A stretch of 64,000 nucleotides of DNA from Flammula alnicola (lineage: Eukaryota; Basidiomycota; Agaricomycetes; Agaricales; Strophariaceae): assembly GCA_015499995.1 (NCBI GenBank), contig JADNRV010000008.1, forward strand, positions 186,001-250,000, in the 5' to 3' direction. How positions within the stretch are numbered: the first letter of the stretch is position 1; the number at the start of each line of letters is the position of its first letter. A program made the translations under genes and the position numbers. Below, in pieces: positions 46,852 to 59,062 of the stretch. Below the pieces are notes generated by a model. The model had not been told where the DNA came from. It did no database searches and was given only the letters and a program-made list of their open reading frames with translations.

Positions 46852-49483
46852 TCAATACAAATAGCGATATCCCTTCCTCCTTTCCATCGCCTGTTCGAAC
46901 GTGATTCCTTCAAGTTTCGCTGCCTCCTCTACGCGAGTACGATCGCACCCTCCATCGCAGCTTTTCATCGGCATCGAGTTTACGATTCTCTCGTACGAGG
47001 ATTTGTCGGATGACTGTACATGTATGTATACACATTTAGCGTGATAGGATGCCACGAAGACCAAAACATGCACGAACCTAAGGAGAGCAAGGCGCTAATT
47101 ACAAGTGCACCAAGGGATATTGCCATCGATTGGTGGTATTTCGGACTCCAGGCAGCTTTCCATGTGTACGAGCCCATTCTAGACAATATGATGTCTTGGG
47201 TTAGGATAGTTTCTTCTGCAGATGTTATTCGAGAACATACACGTTGCCGATATTTCCACACCCGTTGACTATTCCGATAGCAGCAGCACGTTTTCTATAC
47301 AACAGTCAACGGACGAATGCAAAGAACATTGAAAAGAGAAACACACGCAGGAGGTCGCGGTACAGCGTTCGACACCCAGACTAGCGTCATCGCAAAACCT
47401 ATTGAGATTTTAGCTCTATGAATGAAGACGAAAAAAAATCAGAATGGTACGAACCCACGTAGCCGCATGCCATGAGGAACAGCGAGACGTAGCGTCCGGC
47501 AATTGACATAGTGGACAGTGAGATGATGAAGCCTATAATGACGCCCCACCACCAACTTGCGATGTGGAAGAATCTCTCGCCGGTTTTATCTCGTGGAAAG
47601 GAGTTAGCAAAAGTGATATTCAACTTCAGGAGAACGACCTCACCAGCGTGCCAAGCGTTCAAACAGCATATAATAGAGGCTACAATCCACGGCGGACTAT
47701 GATGTTGATCTGCATCATTATCTTCCATTGTGTTAAAGTATAGAACGCACGCTGCTAAGAGCAAGGTTACGGTGGTGCTGAACCCGAGGGTTTGTGTGAG
47801 GCTATTGATATCAATGCAAGGTGTCAGCCAGAGGATCAAACTCGGATTGGATAAAAATTCCAACGTTGGGAAAAATTGCACGAAGCTCAAGCCCAACAAT
47901 TGGGCAATCGTCATAATGGCAAATATCGATACTTTGGGGTCCTTGATTGCCATGATAAGACCTTGCAGTTGCTGTATAAAAATGAAAAGCGAAAGTAAAT
48001 GGTTAGGCAGGACCTTAAGAATTTGAAACTCACGAATCTTCAGCGTTATCTTTGTCAGCTTCTCCTGCATCCTCGGAGAGACGAGCTTGTGCAAGATGAG
48101 CTCAGATGCGGACATCCATCTCGTGTTGTGGGGCTAAATAAAGCTGTCAGCAAACGAATTACACTCGAAGAAGGCCGAGGACAGACGTAATCCGGAAGTA
48201 GCCACCTGTGTAGTAGTTTGTTACTAGTGAGACGACGGACTTCACATCGGCAATAAGACGCATACATGCTATTAAAACCAACACATATTGTGATAGCACC
48301 CTTCAAAGCAATATTCCTCAGTACGAGCGACTCCAAAAATTCATTTATCGCCGCAAGCTTACTTCGATAAAGAATAGCCTGTTTTAAAGCAAGTCAGACC
48401 ATCAGAGGTCTCGTTTACCGGATGTCGAGACTTACCACCGCCAAGCTCGTATCCCTCGCTTTCCCTCCATATTCGCAAGTATACCAGCGGCCATTAGCTA
48501 TGTTATACAAAATGAATTCTAATCAGTGCATTAAATTTAGACCCTCGGGCGAATTCTCTCACAGTTCCAAAGGCGTTAGAAATGAGTAATCCGGCATATA
48601 GAAAGGCTGAGCGGAAGGCCAGTTCCTATCCATGTGAGTTGAAAGTCAATGTAACGGAAAAGGTTGCCAATAGTGAGTACCTTTTTTGTGTACCATCTAG
48701 AGAGAAGGAATATCGCTCCAGGATAAAATGCTGCTTCAGGTAGACCAATGAATACTCGACAAGCGATTATGCCCGCGAAGTTCTTCGTAACCTGACGATG
48801 TACCTTCAATGACAAGGTCGTCACCCCACAATTTAAGGAATGCTTACTCCTGTCAAAAGACTCGTCATGCCCCAAAGAACTGTACAGATGCCGATGTATA
48901 ACGATGGCCTTTATGAGAGGAATTAACCTCATGCAATGACGAAGAGAGGAAGCTCAGGTTACATACCTGCTGACTTTATTGAGTATCTAGTAAGTAGAAA
49001 TGGTATATGAGAAAAGGACGGTCTCAGGAGATATGAGAGACCATATTCGAAGGAATCTGAGCTGGGCAATAGGAGACGAAGAGAATTGCTATTACTGTCG
49101 CATATTGGATATCTGGCAAGAATGGGCAGTCAGAATTTGGCACATTCTCTGGTTTTCTAAACCATGCGGCCGTACCGTTAATGTGCAAATCTTGCTGCAT
49201 TCCCTTCAATCGTGCTGTCGTGACGCCATTCCGCTAGGAAAAGCCTTGTAAACACTCGTCTTCGTCATAGCGCGAGATGAGGACGTACATCGATGTAATT
49301 CATAATAAAAATGAGGAATATTGTTGGGAGCAGTCGCATGTCCAGTTTCCGCACTAGCCTGTGCTCAGCCAGCGTCCGTTCTTGAGATCCGGGCTCTGGT
49401 AACTTCTCGAGGCTGTCATGCGGAGACAGCTTGTTCGTGTCCTCCACCATAAAGTCTTCCGAGCGCTTTTCCGTATCCGACAT
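46852..49483 (-). CDS. MFS transporter, anion:cation symporter (Dal5-like) family
   Basis: ATG 49483 starts MSDTEKRSEDFMVEDTNKLS, an acidic cytoplasmic N-terminus, then RKLDMRLLPTIFLIFIMNYI (TM1). Later exons give TTARLKGMQQDLHIN, DIQYATVIAILFVSYCPAQI, PSNM, LPEAAFYPGAIFLLSRWYTK, LIMAIKDPKVSIFAIMTIAQ, LLGLSFVQFFPTLEF, FHIASWWWGVIIGFIISLST and SYTWKAAWSPKYHQSMAISL. The C-terminus is the family hallmark AAKLEGITFEQAMERRKGYR. Twelve membrane segments fit. Such carriers import organic anions, allantoate, nicotinate, vitamins or small peptides with protons; the substrate cannot be read from sequence. One base is missing near 48091: after MSASELIL the tail AQARLSEDAGEADKDNAEDS lies in the next frame. 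About eleven small exons. Confidence 0.85.
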
Positions 49484-50130
49484 CTTGTCAGCATGAAATT
49501 GGTTAGGAAGAGGAAGAGGTGCTGAAGACCCAGCAAGACTAGGGGCGTACAGAAGCGCTTTTGCTTGATGCATGCTGTTCGTCATAATTTTCACACAGAT
49601 TGTCTTCGCTGAGTTAAACAATGGAGTATTGTGGTACGGGCCGTGCTAAGATTGAATACTCCGCACTGGGGCAGAGAGTGGCGTATAGTAAATACGGCAT
49701 ACAGAAGATAGTATGCTCTGGTTCTTCCGATGGGAAAGGTCAAGTGGTTATGAAGGTGCTTCGTAGCAGACAGGTTGTGGGGAAGATAAGACGAGGTTGA
49801 ATTCTGTTGAATGGTTTAAGCAGACTGAAGTTTCACGAGCCGGCCTAAGTCACAATTTTGGTGAAAGACCGAAAGATACCCTGTACCTAAAATTAGAGAC
49901 ATGGTCACAAGCTCAAAGACATTTCAATAGTTCACTTACAAGCGAAGTATAGTTGGCTATAGTGGCCAACTCATGGGGTTTTGCGCTAAAACTCCCATGA
50001 TCCATGAATACATTTATTGAGAACGATGACGGAGAATGGAGCAGTCCCCGCGCAACAAGATCCTTTCTCGAGGTAGGATTCTTGGAGTCAAGCAACATGG
50101 TTGGCCAGATCGTTGAAGCATCTTCGGGCG
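49484..50130. other. MFS transporter promoter region
   Basis: About 650 bp between the MFS start and the end of the zf-HIT gene, both on the minus strand. No gene or repeat was recognised. Confidence 0.4.
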
Positions 50131-50966
50131 TTACTCGTCACCCCAATTCAGTCCTAGAGCAGACCCGTTTGCTCCTCTCACTGCGGCTTCAATCGCCTCG
50201 GCTAACTCTCGCAAAGCCAAAACATCTTCGCTGAGTTCAGGGCGACGAAGCTGATCGTCGATTTCTGGAGCCGTGACTCCTAGGGCTCGTTGAAGGGCCT
50301 GTTCGCGTTCAACACCACGTAGCTTGTCGATGGAGGTCAGTAGGTCGGGAAGATTCTTGTGCCCGGTCAGTATTTTCCGGATCGCAGGGGAAGTCGCTGT
50401 TGTCTGGTTTAGCATTCAAGTTCCAAAGAGTTGAAGATGACATACAGATGGCCTCGTACTGAGAGAGTTGCATGGTCTTAGGGTCATCTCGCTTGAGAGG
50501 ATCTGGGAACGCGGATTCATCAGGAACGTATGGCCATTTCAAGGATGTCAAGGGCGAAGGGATGTTGGATCGGCGAGTGGAGGCTCTTCCAAAGAATTTG
50601 GCCTTTCTGCTAAAATATATGAATTAGAATTGTGAGTCAAATTGAGCGTAGAGGGGTCTTACTGGCGTCCATTTCATTGTGATTTTGGACAGGAGCAGAT
50701 ATTGACGCGTTGTCCCGGCTGGGTTCACGACACAGGATGATTCTAACGACGTGGATGAGCTAGAAGTAACGATAAAAAGATGGCTAATAATTACCTTTGT
50801 GTTTCTTATAACATCCCAACGAACAGCTATACCATACTTGAGCATCACACTGAAAATCATGCAATTTTCAGACACACTAAACAATTCGACATTGAGGGCA
50901 TGTATATTTGGAATTTTGATCCAAACAGACTTGACATTGCGCAGCTTTCTTGCTTTTGGGTGCCAT
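50131..50966 (-). CDS. zf-HIT protein, ZNHIT3/Hit1-like
   Basis: ATG 50966 starts MAPKSKKAAQCQVCLDQNSK, followed by YTCPQCRIVYCSLGCYKKHK across a short intron. This is a zf-HIT treble-clef finger with its Cys and His ligands in order. A linker with ASISAPVQNHNEMDA follows, then TSLKWPYVPDESAFPDPLKR and a helical C-terminus, IRKILTGHKNLPDLLTSIDK, then ALQRALGV. The layout fits ZNHIT3/Hit1, which works with Rsa1/NUFIP in box C/D snoRNP assembly in the nucleus. The linker exon is one base out of frame after SSC (near 50712), and the following exon also has two competing frames. About 220 residues. It shares a 151-bp promoter with the divergent aminopeptidase. Confidence 0.72.
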
Positions 50967-51117
50967 GGGACTTTCAAGAGGTCTGATTAACGTTTAGAAA
51001 ACTCGAAATAGAGTCATGTCAGATGTAGGGAGATGGCGCCAACGGTGGTGGTGGTGGTGTTGGTTGAACCGTGAGACTTACTGTACTACTTATAAAACCG
51101 GATCTAGGCACGACGGT
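50967..51117. promoter_or_regulatory. Compact bidirectional promoter, zf-HIT and aminopeptidase
   Basis: Only 151 bp separate the divergent start codons. TATAAAA lies at 51091-51097, just 21 bp upstream of the aminopeptidase ATG used here. Normal TATA spacing would place transcription start at or after that ATG, so either this box is not used or translation starts later. Confidence 0.45.
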
Positions 51118-53081
51118 ATGAGACGCATCTTATCTCTCTTCTCCCACCACTCCTTCTCTACAATCGAGAAAGTCGCCTCTAAATATCTTGCCATGGTATA
51201 TCCTGGTCAATAATTCCCTGAAGGCGATGGAATATTGTCTTACTGGATTTTATAGCAAAGAAACATGTTATTAAGACTTTGAACACCTCGTAAAGCTGCT
51301 GCCAGAAGCTGAGCGCACCAAAGTAAGTTTACACAAGTTGTCTACAAGAGTATCTACCCAATACTGAAAATCACTACAAAGCCTCAAGTCCTTTTGCTTT
51401 CTGGCGAAGTTACAGGATTTCGAAACGACACTGATCGCGAACTAGTCTTACGTCAAGAGTCAAACTTTTACTATCTATCAGGCTGCACAGTACCATCGTC
51501 CTTCCTGTTGGCAGCATACCAGCCTGGGACATCACTGTCTAACACTCCGTCCATTGATTTATTCATTCCGAAGGCAGAGTTGGCAGATATGATGTGGTCA
51601 GTGCCACCGCCGTCCATCGAAGCGGCAAGCAAATGCATGACGTATCCGCTGTGGATCATCCAAGCGCGCTTGCAGCTGCCATTGAAACGCTCATCAAAGC
51701 ACTTCCGGGTGCCCTTTTCCACACCCTTCCTAGGAACTCGCCCCTCTTCCCTATCCTTCCTTCGGAATACACTCAGCAGGTTCTCACTGCGGACGGTGCC
51801 GTTACGGACTTGTACCTCCTCTCAGCTCTCCATCATGCTCGGCTAACCAAAGACGCCCATGAAATTGCTGCCATAAAGCATGCGAATGAGATTAGCTCTC
51901 GGGCTCACGAAGTTGTCATGCGTGTCCTGGGCAAGGCTGTCAAAGGCAAGATCGAGGCGGGATCTGGGGCTGGGGTGGACAGACCGTCACTTCCTGGAGA
52001 ATGGTTGATCAGAAAGAAGCGGAAGCGGAAGCTATCTTTGTGGCATCATGCAGGAGAGAAGGGTAAGTGTCGAATGTCTTCCGAAATGCCATGATTTACA
52101 TATATCTTCAAGGTCTGTGCATCAAGCTTATTTACCTATAGTGGCAGCGTCTACCCGTGCGTCGACTCTCCACTACTGTTGCAATGACAAGGAATTTGCG
52201 TGGGGTCCCGTCAAGCCTCATGACCATCGTAACGAAGGCGACTTTGCGCACGGAAAGTCGAAGGTCCTCAATCCCCAAGTTCTTCTCATCGACGCGGGAT
52301 GTGAATGGAGCTGCTACGCTTCTGACATTACTCGAACGATGCCAGTTGGGAACGGGGGTAAATTTACTCCAGAAGCACGAGCCATCTATGAACTTGTACT
52401 CGAGATGCAAAAGGTACGTGTCGATAAACGGCGTCTCAAAACGTTTATTTACACAGCGATTTGGTAGCAATCGTTTGATATTATCAGAGCTGGTCTTCAT
52501 TGGGATGCCGTGCAACTCATCTGCCACCGCACACTCGTCAAAGGTTTCCAGAAACTCGGAATTTTCAAGTCACCAGAATCATCAGGCTCAGGCTCTTGGA
52601 ACTCAGAAGAAGCTATCCTCGCTTCTGGCGCCTCTTCCGCTTTCTTCCCTCACGGCGTTGGCCACTCTCTTGGCATGGATGTCCACGATGTTCCAAGCGC
52701 CAGTAAACCTGCCGTCAATCCTACCATCGGCGGTGTGACTCTTGGCCATGAAAGTTTTTATACCTACCTGAGGTTAAGGCTGCCTTTGGAGCAGGGATGG
52801 TTGTGGTATGTTCCAAATACTTTTATCCTTCAATTCCTTGTTCGCCTAATTGGTTTGGTATACTCTAGACAGTAGAACCTGGGATTTATTTCTCTCCTCA
52901 TCTCCTGGCTGTCATCCGTGATTCCAAGCACATCAACCATGATGTCCTGAAGAAATACGAGCCTGTTGGCGGAGTAAGAATCGAGGACGTCATCGTGATT
53001 GCCGAGAATGGATACCAGAATCTGACCACAGTCAAGAGTGATGTTGAATGGATTGAGAGTGTATGCTCTGGAGAGATCTGA
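51118..53081 (+). CDS. Xaa-Pro aminopeptidase (M24B)
   Basis: The N-terminal aminopeptidase P domain reads VLLSGEVTGFRNDTDRELVL then RQESNFYYLSGC. The pita-bread domain has all five metal ligands: LLIDAGCEWSCYASDITRTM (two Asp), FFPHGVGHSLGMDVHDV (His), VVTVEPGIYFSPHLLAV (Glu) and GGVRIEDVIVIAENGYQN (Glu). It is a cytosolic dimanganese enzyme that frees the residue before a penultimate proline, and belongs to the fungal PepP group. The stop is TGA 53079-53081. Three one-base breaks interrupt the exons near 51626 (GGCAAGC), 52011 (ATCAGAAAG) and 52794 (CAGGGATGG). Each reads through if one base is added (A, C and G respectively). A fourth shift may exist near 51278. The start MRRILSLFSHHSFSTIEK is plausible but not certain. 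Confidence 0.9.
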
Positions 53082-53199
53082 ATGTAAGCTACCGAATATC
53101 GACTGTTGTACAATCAATGCCTTTACTTTTGATTTCCAAAACCCATCGAATAGGTGTCTCCCATGCCGCAGACGGACTCTAAAGACGTGGGCCTGCGCA

Positions 53200-53900
53200 G
53201 AGAAAAAAGGATTTGCATAAAAATCATGCCACACTACTCTAGATCGTCGTCCTTTCATCGGTCCCTGATCAGAAATGTAGCCTTGCTCGACCAGTTGCTC
53301 TACTTTGCTCCAGAAGTCAGATGGCTTGAAACTATCATTTACGTTCCAGGCGTCTGGGTCCCAAGATCTTTAATCAAGATAAAGGAGTGGTTCCCAGAAC
53401 TCTCTGACCCTTTCAAGGTCCAAAGGAGTTGGTCATGACGGTTATGAGGAAGGTCCCGAAGTTCTAAGATGGCGAAACGTCGAAATTCGGAGCAACTTCT
53501 GTCACTCGAAGGAAAAAGGACCAACGAGCAAAGGATACTGCAAGACAAGTGAGGTTTTGGAAAGCCATCCTATCACGGAGTAATACTGCATTATTCGGAT
53601 TCGAAGCAGATCGAACCGCACCATCGAGGTATGCCACCGTCCGGGGGGGACATTCTGAGCCAATGACGATGGCAAGATGGGTAAGAGACGACAGCGTTTC
53701 AGGAGGAATTTCATAGGGTGATATACGGGCGTTGAGGTCGATGACTTGCGAATCATTGTTAATCTTCGAAGATAGGGAGACCAAATATATCCAAGGAAAG
53801 TTTCCGGGGCCTCGTTGGTCCTGAACATAGAGAAGAGAAGAATGCGTCGAGAAAGCTCGACGAGAATTGGCTTTGCTTGGGACAATGTTACAGTGCTGTC
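53200..53900 (-). CDS. Unrecognised minus-strand gene, F-box-protein-like C-terminal style
   Basis: Protein-like sequence runs on the minus strand: VIDLNARISPYEIPPETLSS, then LTHLAIVIG, MAFQNLTCLAVSFARWSFFL, LLWTLKGSESSGNHSFILIK and, after a short intron, DFWSKVEQLVEQGYISDQGP with SRVVWHDFYANPFF. The mixture of LTHLAI-type strands and a late W..FY motif resembles the variable region of agaric F-box proteins, but no F-box was found. The start is not identified, and the natural stop is unclear because the last frame runs on past 53081 into the aminopeptidase gene on the other strand. Treat the limits as approximate. Confidence 0.35.
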
Positions 53901-54567
53901 AAAGGCGAGAGATTTGACTATATTCTCGAAATATGCCCTTGGTTTAGATCGGAATGTCTGAAGGAGGCAAGATGCAGCATATAGACTGCGAACTACGACT
54001 CTTTCATATAAGATCGGCTGTATCCTGCGCGGCAGTTAATCAGAGTACAGTTAAAGTGCTTGAGCCCATGAAATTTAGACTCACCGGATATGTCTGGATA
54101 TGTACTTACGTACCGGGCTACCTGGGTCAAAATGAATCCACATCTGCCGTCCAGTCTGGCCGCAAATTCAACATTATTTTCAAAAAGAACCATTATGTCG
54201 TCCTAAGGAAAGAATACAGATCAAAGGGCTGGCAGTTTTATTCAACCTGGTTCCTGACATGGACATTTCAGTGACAGTTGTTCGTTGAATCGTTCACTGG
54301 GTGATTTTAGAATCCCGGTAGCTCCCGGTCCGCCGCGGCAGCCGGTTCGCATCAATGGCCAACTTGAACTTCAGCCTTTCCACCCTTCCACTGACATACT
54401 GTGCAGTCAGACAAACAACTCTTTCCCTGAGGTTCTATCTTTTCCACGAACAAAGACCTAAGGAGACTGATACTGGACCTCAGGCCTCAGGGTTCCAGCT
54501 TTGTCGCCGAATCCTTGCCTGAACTTCTTGAGCCCAATTTAAACCTGGTCCTCTAATTGCCTCCAGG
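53901..54567. other. SPO11 upstream region
   Basis: About 0.67 kb before the SPO11 start. The first exons of the minus-strand gene at 53200-53900 may lie here, but none could be fixed. A plus-strand 106-codon open frame at 53954-54274 has no recognised motif. Confidence 0.35.
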
Positions 54568-56890
54568 ATGCATATAGCACCTGCAGAGTCCACTCAATTT
54601 GACTTATTCACAGAATATGATGATACAGAAATGGACTTTGATCTTGGAATCTACCACGAGGCTGGTCATTCACCGAATGTTGTCGATGGAGAAGATTTCA
54701 GCCAGATCGACGTAGACCTCGAGTGCGACACAGACTCTGAATTGGCATCTCTGTCTTCTGAACATGAGCCAGAGCCAGAGCCAGAGTTCGAGTTCAGTTT
54801 TCTTCTTTTCATCTACCTGCTTTGACTGACAGATAGTAAAACAGGACATCACCTGCCGTTGTGCACCATATTGAGGAGATGGTTTTGTCATTCTTAAGGC
54901 AGCTCGCGACACCAGGAATTTCCAATGTTGAAGACCGATCTTCCGACCAATCCGACACCACCGATGCATCACTATCCAGGAACGATTATAAAATTGAAAT
55001 CCCTCTCGTTGACAGGAAGAGAGCGGACCTTGAAGGGTGCGTATATGCGAATAGAATTTGGTGGAATGAACGAAATAAGATAAATTCAGTAACTCTGCGA
55101 TGAAGGTCCTTCGCTACCCAAAGAAAAGTAATTCCGGAAGCTCGCGGCCATTCGGTAGGTGCATATATGCATCGTCCTCTGACCATACAATGATGAGCTG
55201 TTAGCCCAGTTGTTCAGAGTGTTGGACCTTGCACATGAAGCGACTTTGAGTGGAGTTCCCGCGACGAAACGGTAAACATCATCGTCTCTGAGCTGGTTGT
55301 CCTTGCGACATCAAGTCACTTGTCTCTGCAGCGATATTTATTATAAAGATGTCCCTCTCTTCAAAACACAGAAAGTTGTGGATATGGTATGTAGCATCGT
55401 TTTAAGAAAGGCCCTGTCCACTGCTAACGACGATAATGAAGCTCGTCGATGACATTGCAGCGACTTTCGAACTTGAACGCTCGGACCTGAATATAGTCCG
55501 ACTCAATTTTATTTTAATAACTGAATCTCATTCTTTCCCTCCAGCGATCCTCCTCTAAAGGAGTTGTATGTGGCTCAGGACTAACGATGAAATTGTTCTC
55601 CGGTGAAACTATATGCTGCAATGACGTAGAAGTAAGGCCGCCTTTCACCAGCCCTATCTTTGCAATTATATCATTCTCTTTATCTATCTAGGGAACACTT
55701 GTGCCCGCTGGAGAAGACATCGAATCTTTCAGCGTCGACGAAGACGTGGCATGGGTTCTCGTGGTCGAAAAAGAGGCAAGCCTACTAATTCTCAAGGTCA
55801 TCCTTATCTCCACGCTACTTTATACTGAAAAGACTGTAGGCAGTTTTTCAGACACTATGCCGCCTTCAAATTTCCAAACACGAATCTATGCCTGGATCAG
55901 GAATCGTTATCACAGTGCGCAGCAGATCTTGTATTTTTTTGACGACCATATCACTTTCATTTTCCAGGGCAAAGGATATCCTGATGTTGCGACTCGACAT
56001 ATTGTAAAATCGCTTGCTGATGCTCTGCCCAGAAGGTGAGCATCTTGCGAAGAGTGAACGCTCTCAAATTTTTTATTATCATCAGCATTCCCGTCATGGC
56101 ATTGGTGGACGGCGATCCATATGGCCTCGATATCCTATCCGTTTACAAATATGGAAGTAAAGGAATGCAACATGAAAATGGAAAATTAGCCGCCAGGCGA
56201 ATCAAATGGCTCGGTCTATGGGCTAGTGAGCTAGAATCGTAAGCTCTTTCCATCCGACCTGCCCCTCGCTTGAAATAACGTGGCACAGCCTGGGAATCGA
56301 CAAGGACCACCTCCTTCCAATTACCGAACACGACGAAAAGAAGGTTCGTTTACCTCGTCTTGACTTGCACACGATCTGTCATTTCTTTTATCGCAGGCTT
56401 TGTCGATGCTTCTGCGCCCACGTATATCACTTCCTGCGAGATGGAAGTGCGTGTTATTTCTCGACCCCTCTGTTTTACTTGTATTGATTCGATTGATTTT
56501 AGGAAAGAGATGCAGTATATGCTGCATAGCCGTCATAAGGCTGAAATCGAAATTCTCTCGAGCGTTCAATCCAACTACAAAGCTGCCTCTCACGCGAAAT
56601 TGCCGCTCTCGAACGCCCGTATCGACTCCATGGGATCGAAGCAAAATGAAACAAATATATCCTGTCCAGAAGATTTATTACACGACGACATTGACCTACC
56701 GTCCGCAGATGCTTTTGATTGCAGTCTTTACGCTCCACTTGGATCCGATGCTTCTGAATTTCCCGACCCTTCAGGTTCGTTTAATGTAACCTCAGAACGG
56801 CTATGTGCTCCGCATGCGTTACTATTGAGGTACTTGGAATTAAAGATTACCGACTTTGTAGTTTCGGCTCGTCGCAGAACAGCTGGGTGA
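54568..56890 (+). CDS. SPO11: Meiotic recombination endonuclease Spo11 (Top6A family)
   Basis: After an acidic N-terminus (MHIAPAESTQFDLFTEYDDT) small exons give VVHHIEEMVLSFLRQLATPG, LRYPKKSNSGSSRPFAQLFR, VLDLAHEATLSGVPATKRDI then YYKDVPLFKTQKVVDMLVDD. The RDIYYKDV block holds the catalytic tyrosine that attacks DNA. The Toprim domain follows with GTLVPAGEDIESFSV and MALVDGDPYGLDILSVYKYG, which provides the acidic metal ligands. Next comes ARRIKWLGLWASELE, then RWKKEMQYMLHSRHKAEIEI. Spo11 makes the double-strand breaks that start meiotic recombination. About twelve exons. The frame appears intact. The last 90 codons after the KAEIEIL block (SNARIDSMGS and beyond) are not typical, so the stop at 56888 is the least certain point. 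Confidence 0.93.
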
Positions 56891-57086
56891 TACAGCATGT
56901 AGTTGGGATTCAGAGGCATCTTTCTCTGGCCTATTGCCTACGGACCTCCTATGATGCAGCTGTCGGAAGTGTTCGACACTTTCGTATTATACATGGCATT
57001 AGGTTTATTAGAAAAAATGGTCGAACTGTAAATACTATGTACAAATCAGAGGAAGTTCGAAACAAGAACCAATGGTTTCCGCGCCA

Positions 57087-58221
57087 TCAAGCATCGTATT
57101 TTGGCGGAGGGTCCTGGATATCATCCTGTTTGGTTGAAGCCACCTGACTGTCCTTTTGATCTTCAGCTTCCAGAGCCTTTTGGTATGCAGTCATGGCACG
57201 CTGGAGTCCTGAAGCCTCAGGCTCAGTCGAAGAGGATGAGGTTCCCGTGAGTGAACTGGTAATGGCTCCTCTTTCCAATGCAGCCTCGATGGTATGCGCA
57301 CCCCACGAGGAAGGCGGTAGGTCGTAATGAGATTGCAATGGTTCATGGCCGAAACTTGCGTCGGTGTAGCTCAAGGATGCACTATGGTCTGACGAACTCG
57401 CGATGCTGCGCGGGTGATTCAGTCCGGCCGCAGGAATGAGTGGGGAAAGGGAAAGGGAGGTAAACGTCGAATTCGTGGTATTAGTCGTGACTGAATGAGG
57501 ATAATGTGGAGGTGCATTCGTAGTAACTCGTGCCGCTACAGCTGAGGAAATTAGCGGACTGGACTGGGTTTGCGACATTTCAGTTACTGGGGGTTGAGGT
57601 TTGGAGGAAGCAGGCGCAAGGAATTTGGATGGGAGGAGTTCTTGAGGGCGTTTGCGAGCCTTGCGCATCCGGCTTAGACACTTAGCTAAAAGTAACAGTG
57701 CCAAACCTGCTATCATCACTATTCATTAAAACAGAAATCCGCCTATTTGAGCTCCAGTATCGAAAAACTTTTTAGAAAAACATACCGGAGCCAAAGGCAG
57801 CACCAACGATGCCTCCAGTCGTAATGTTGCGATGGGTGACAGGGGCATTTATTTGAGAACCCGGCGTCGCAATTAAGGAAGTTGTGCTGCTGGTCGTGCT
57901 GCTGATCGTGGTGGCGCTACCGCTGCTGGTAAGCGACGAGCTTGCCGTCATGTTCGAGGGAAGGGATGGTGTCGTGCTGCCAGTCGGCGAAGCAATAGTT
58001 TGAGAGGGCGACTCTGGCCCATCCGAGCTCGACTCAGGCTCACCCTGACCGCGACGACGAGCATAAAGGCTATTACGCGTTGACGAGGTTGGAAGATCAG
58101 CAGGAGCATTAAAAAGATATAACTTTACTTACGCAGGCATTTGCGCTCCCTTGGTCGTGACAAACCGGACGACAAGAGTCGCAAAAATCAGCCCTGGGTG
58201 GTAGACGGCGGTGGTGGTCAT
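57087..58221 (-). CDS. S/T-rich single-pass membrane protein
   Basis: ATG 58221 starts MTTTAVYHPGLIFATLVVRF. Exon 2 continues LYARRRGQGEPESSSDGPES and a Ser/Thr-rich stretch likely to be O-glycosylated, ending NAPVTHRNITTGGIVGAAFG. One transmembrane helix follows across an intron, MIAGLALLLLAKCLSRM, then a basic stop-transfer segment RKARKRP and a cytoplasmic tail of about 190 residues. The end DPPPKYDA includes a PPxY motif that WW-domain proteins, such as Rsp5-type ubiquitin ligases, bind. The architecture matches the SKG6/mid2-like fungal surface proteins; a sensor or anchor role is inferred only. It converges on SPO11 with about 200 bp between stops. Confidence 0.7.
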
Positions 58222-59062
58222 AATGGCCTCAGACAAAAAGCGAAAGGTGCGAAATTCCACGATTTGTCTTGAACTCTGGGAAGAAGGGATAAATGGGCGA
58301 AACTGCGGAACATCGCGCCTGCTGGGAAGGCAATTTCCCGCAAGTGCACTTGATAAGCCTGGTGAGAAGTAATGGCCTCGGGCGCTTCTCAGGCTATTCC
58401 CGTCCTTATTTTGGATCCTATGAGAAACATCAACGCCGGGTGGGGCATTCCAGTCTCGTGGCTATCCGGTGTTGACATAGTTTGTATAAACCGGGTCGGC
58501 TGTGAAAGATTGCGGAAATATTTTCACATCTATCCAGTACCGGTCGAAATTTGGCGAAAACAACATACCCCTCTGTGCGACGACTGGCAGCGACCAAAGG
58601 AATTAGTAGCATGAGTCATGATGACTTTTCCAGCCAGCCTTACAGCCACACCAGGGGTACACCAACAAACTGCGGCTAGATGTTGAACTCTGTGCTTCCC
58701 GCGATGCTAAAAATGCCGGTGAGAGAAGTCGACATCATCGCAGTCCTGAATAAAACATGCGCATTGTGCACGCCTTCTCTACGTTGAGATGAGTATCATT
58801 CAGAAGATCGAGGCAGTGTATGAACGTTGCGCAGTCCGAAAAGATGTCTTCCTCGCAGGTTGGCTGTTGTCCACTCCACCGACGTCTTTCATTTTCTCAC
58901 AGATTTCCAAGGCGGTGGGAATCCCAAATCGGCGCAGAGCGAATACACAGCTGCAAAGATGAGCCAATTAGCACAGAAATAAATGTCGTTCACGAGTAGA
59001 CGTAGATTTAATAAAAGCAGACATACAAAAATAAAGCAACACGGGAGCAACCACCGTCCGCA
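58222..59062. other. Intergenic, no gene seen
   Basis: About 0.84 kb that should contain the promoter of the S/T-rich membrane protein and the 3' flank of the TAPT1-family gene. Plus-strand open frames at 58293-58614 overlap in two frames and have no motif. Confidence 0.4.
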
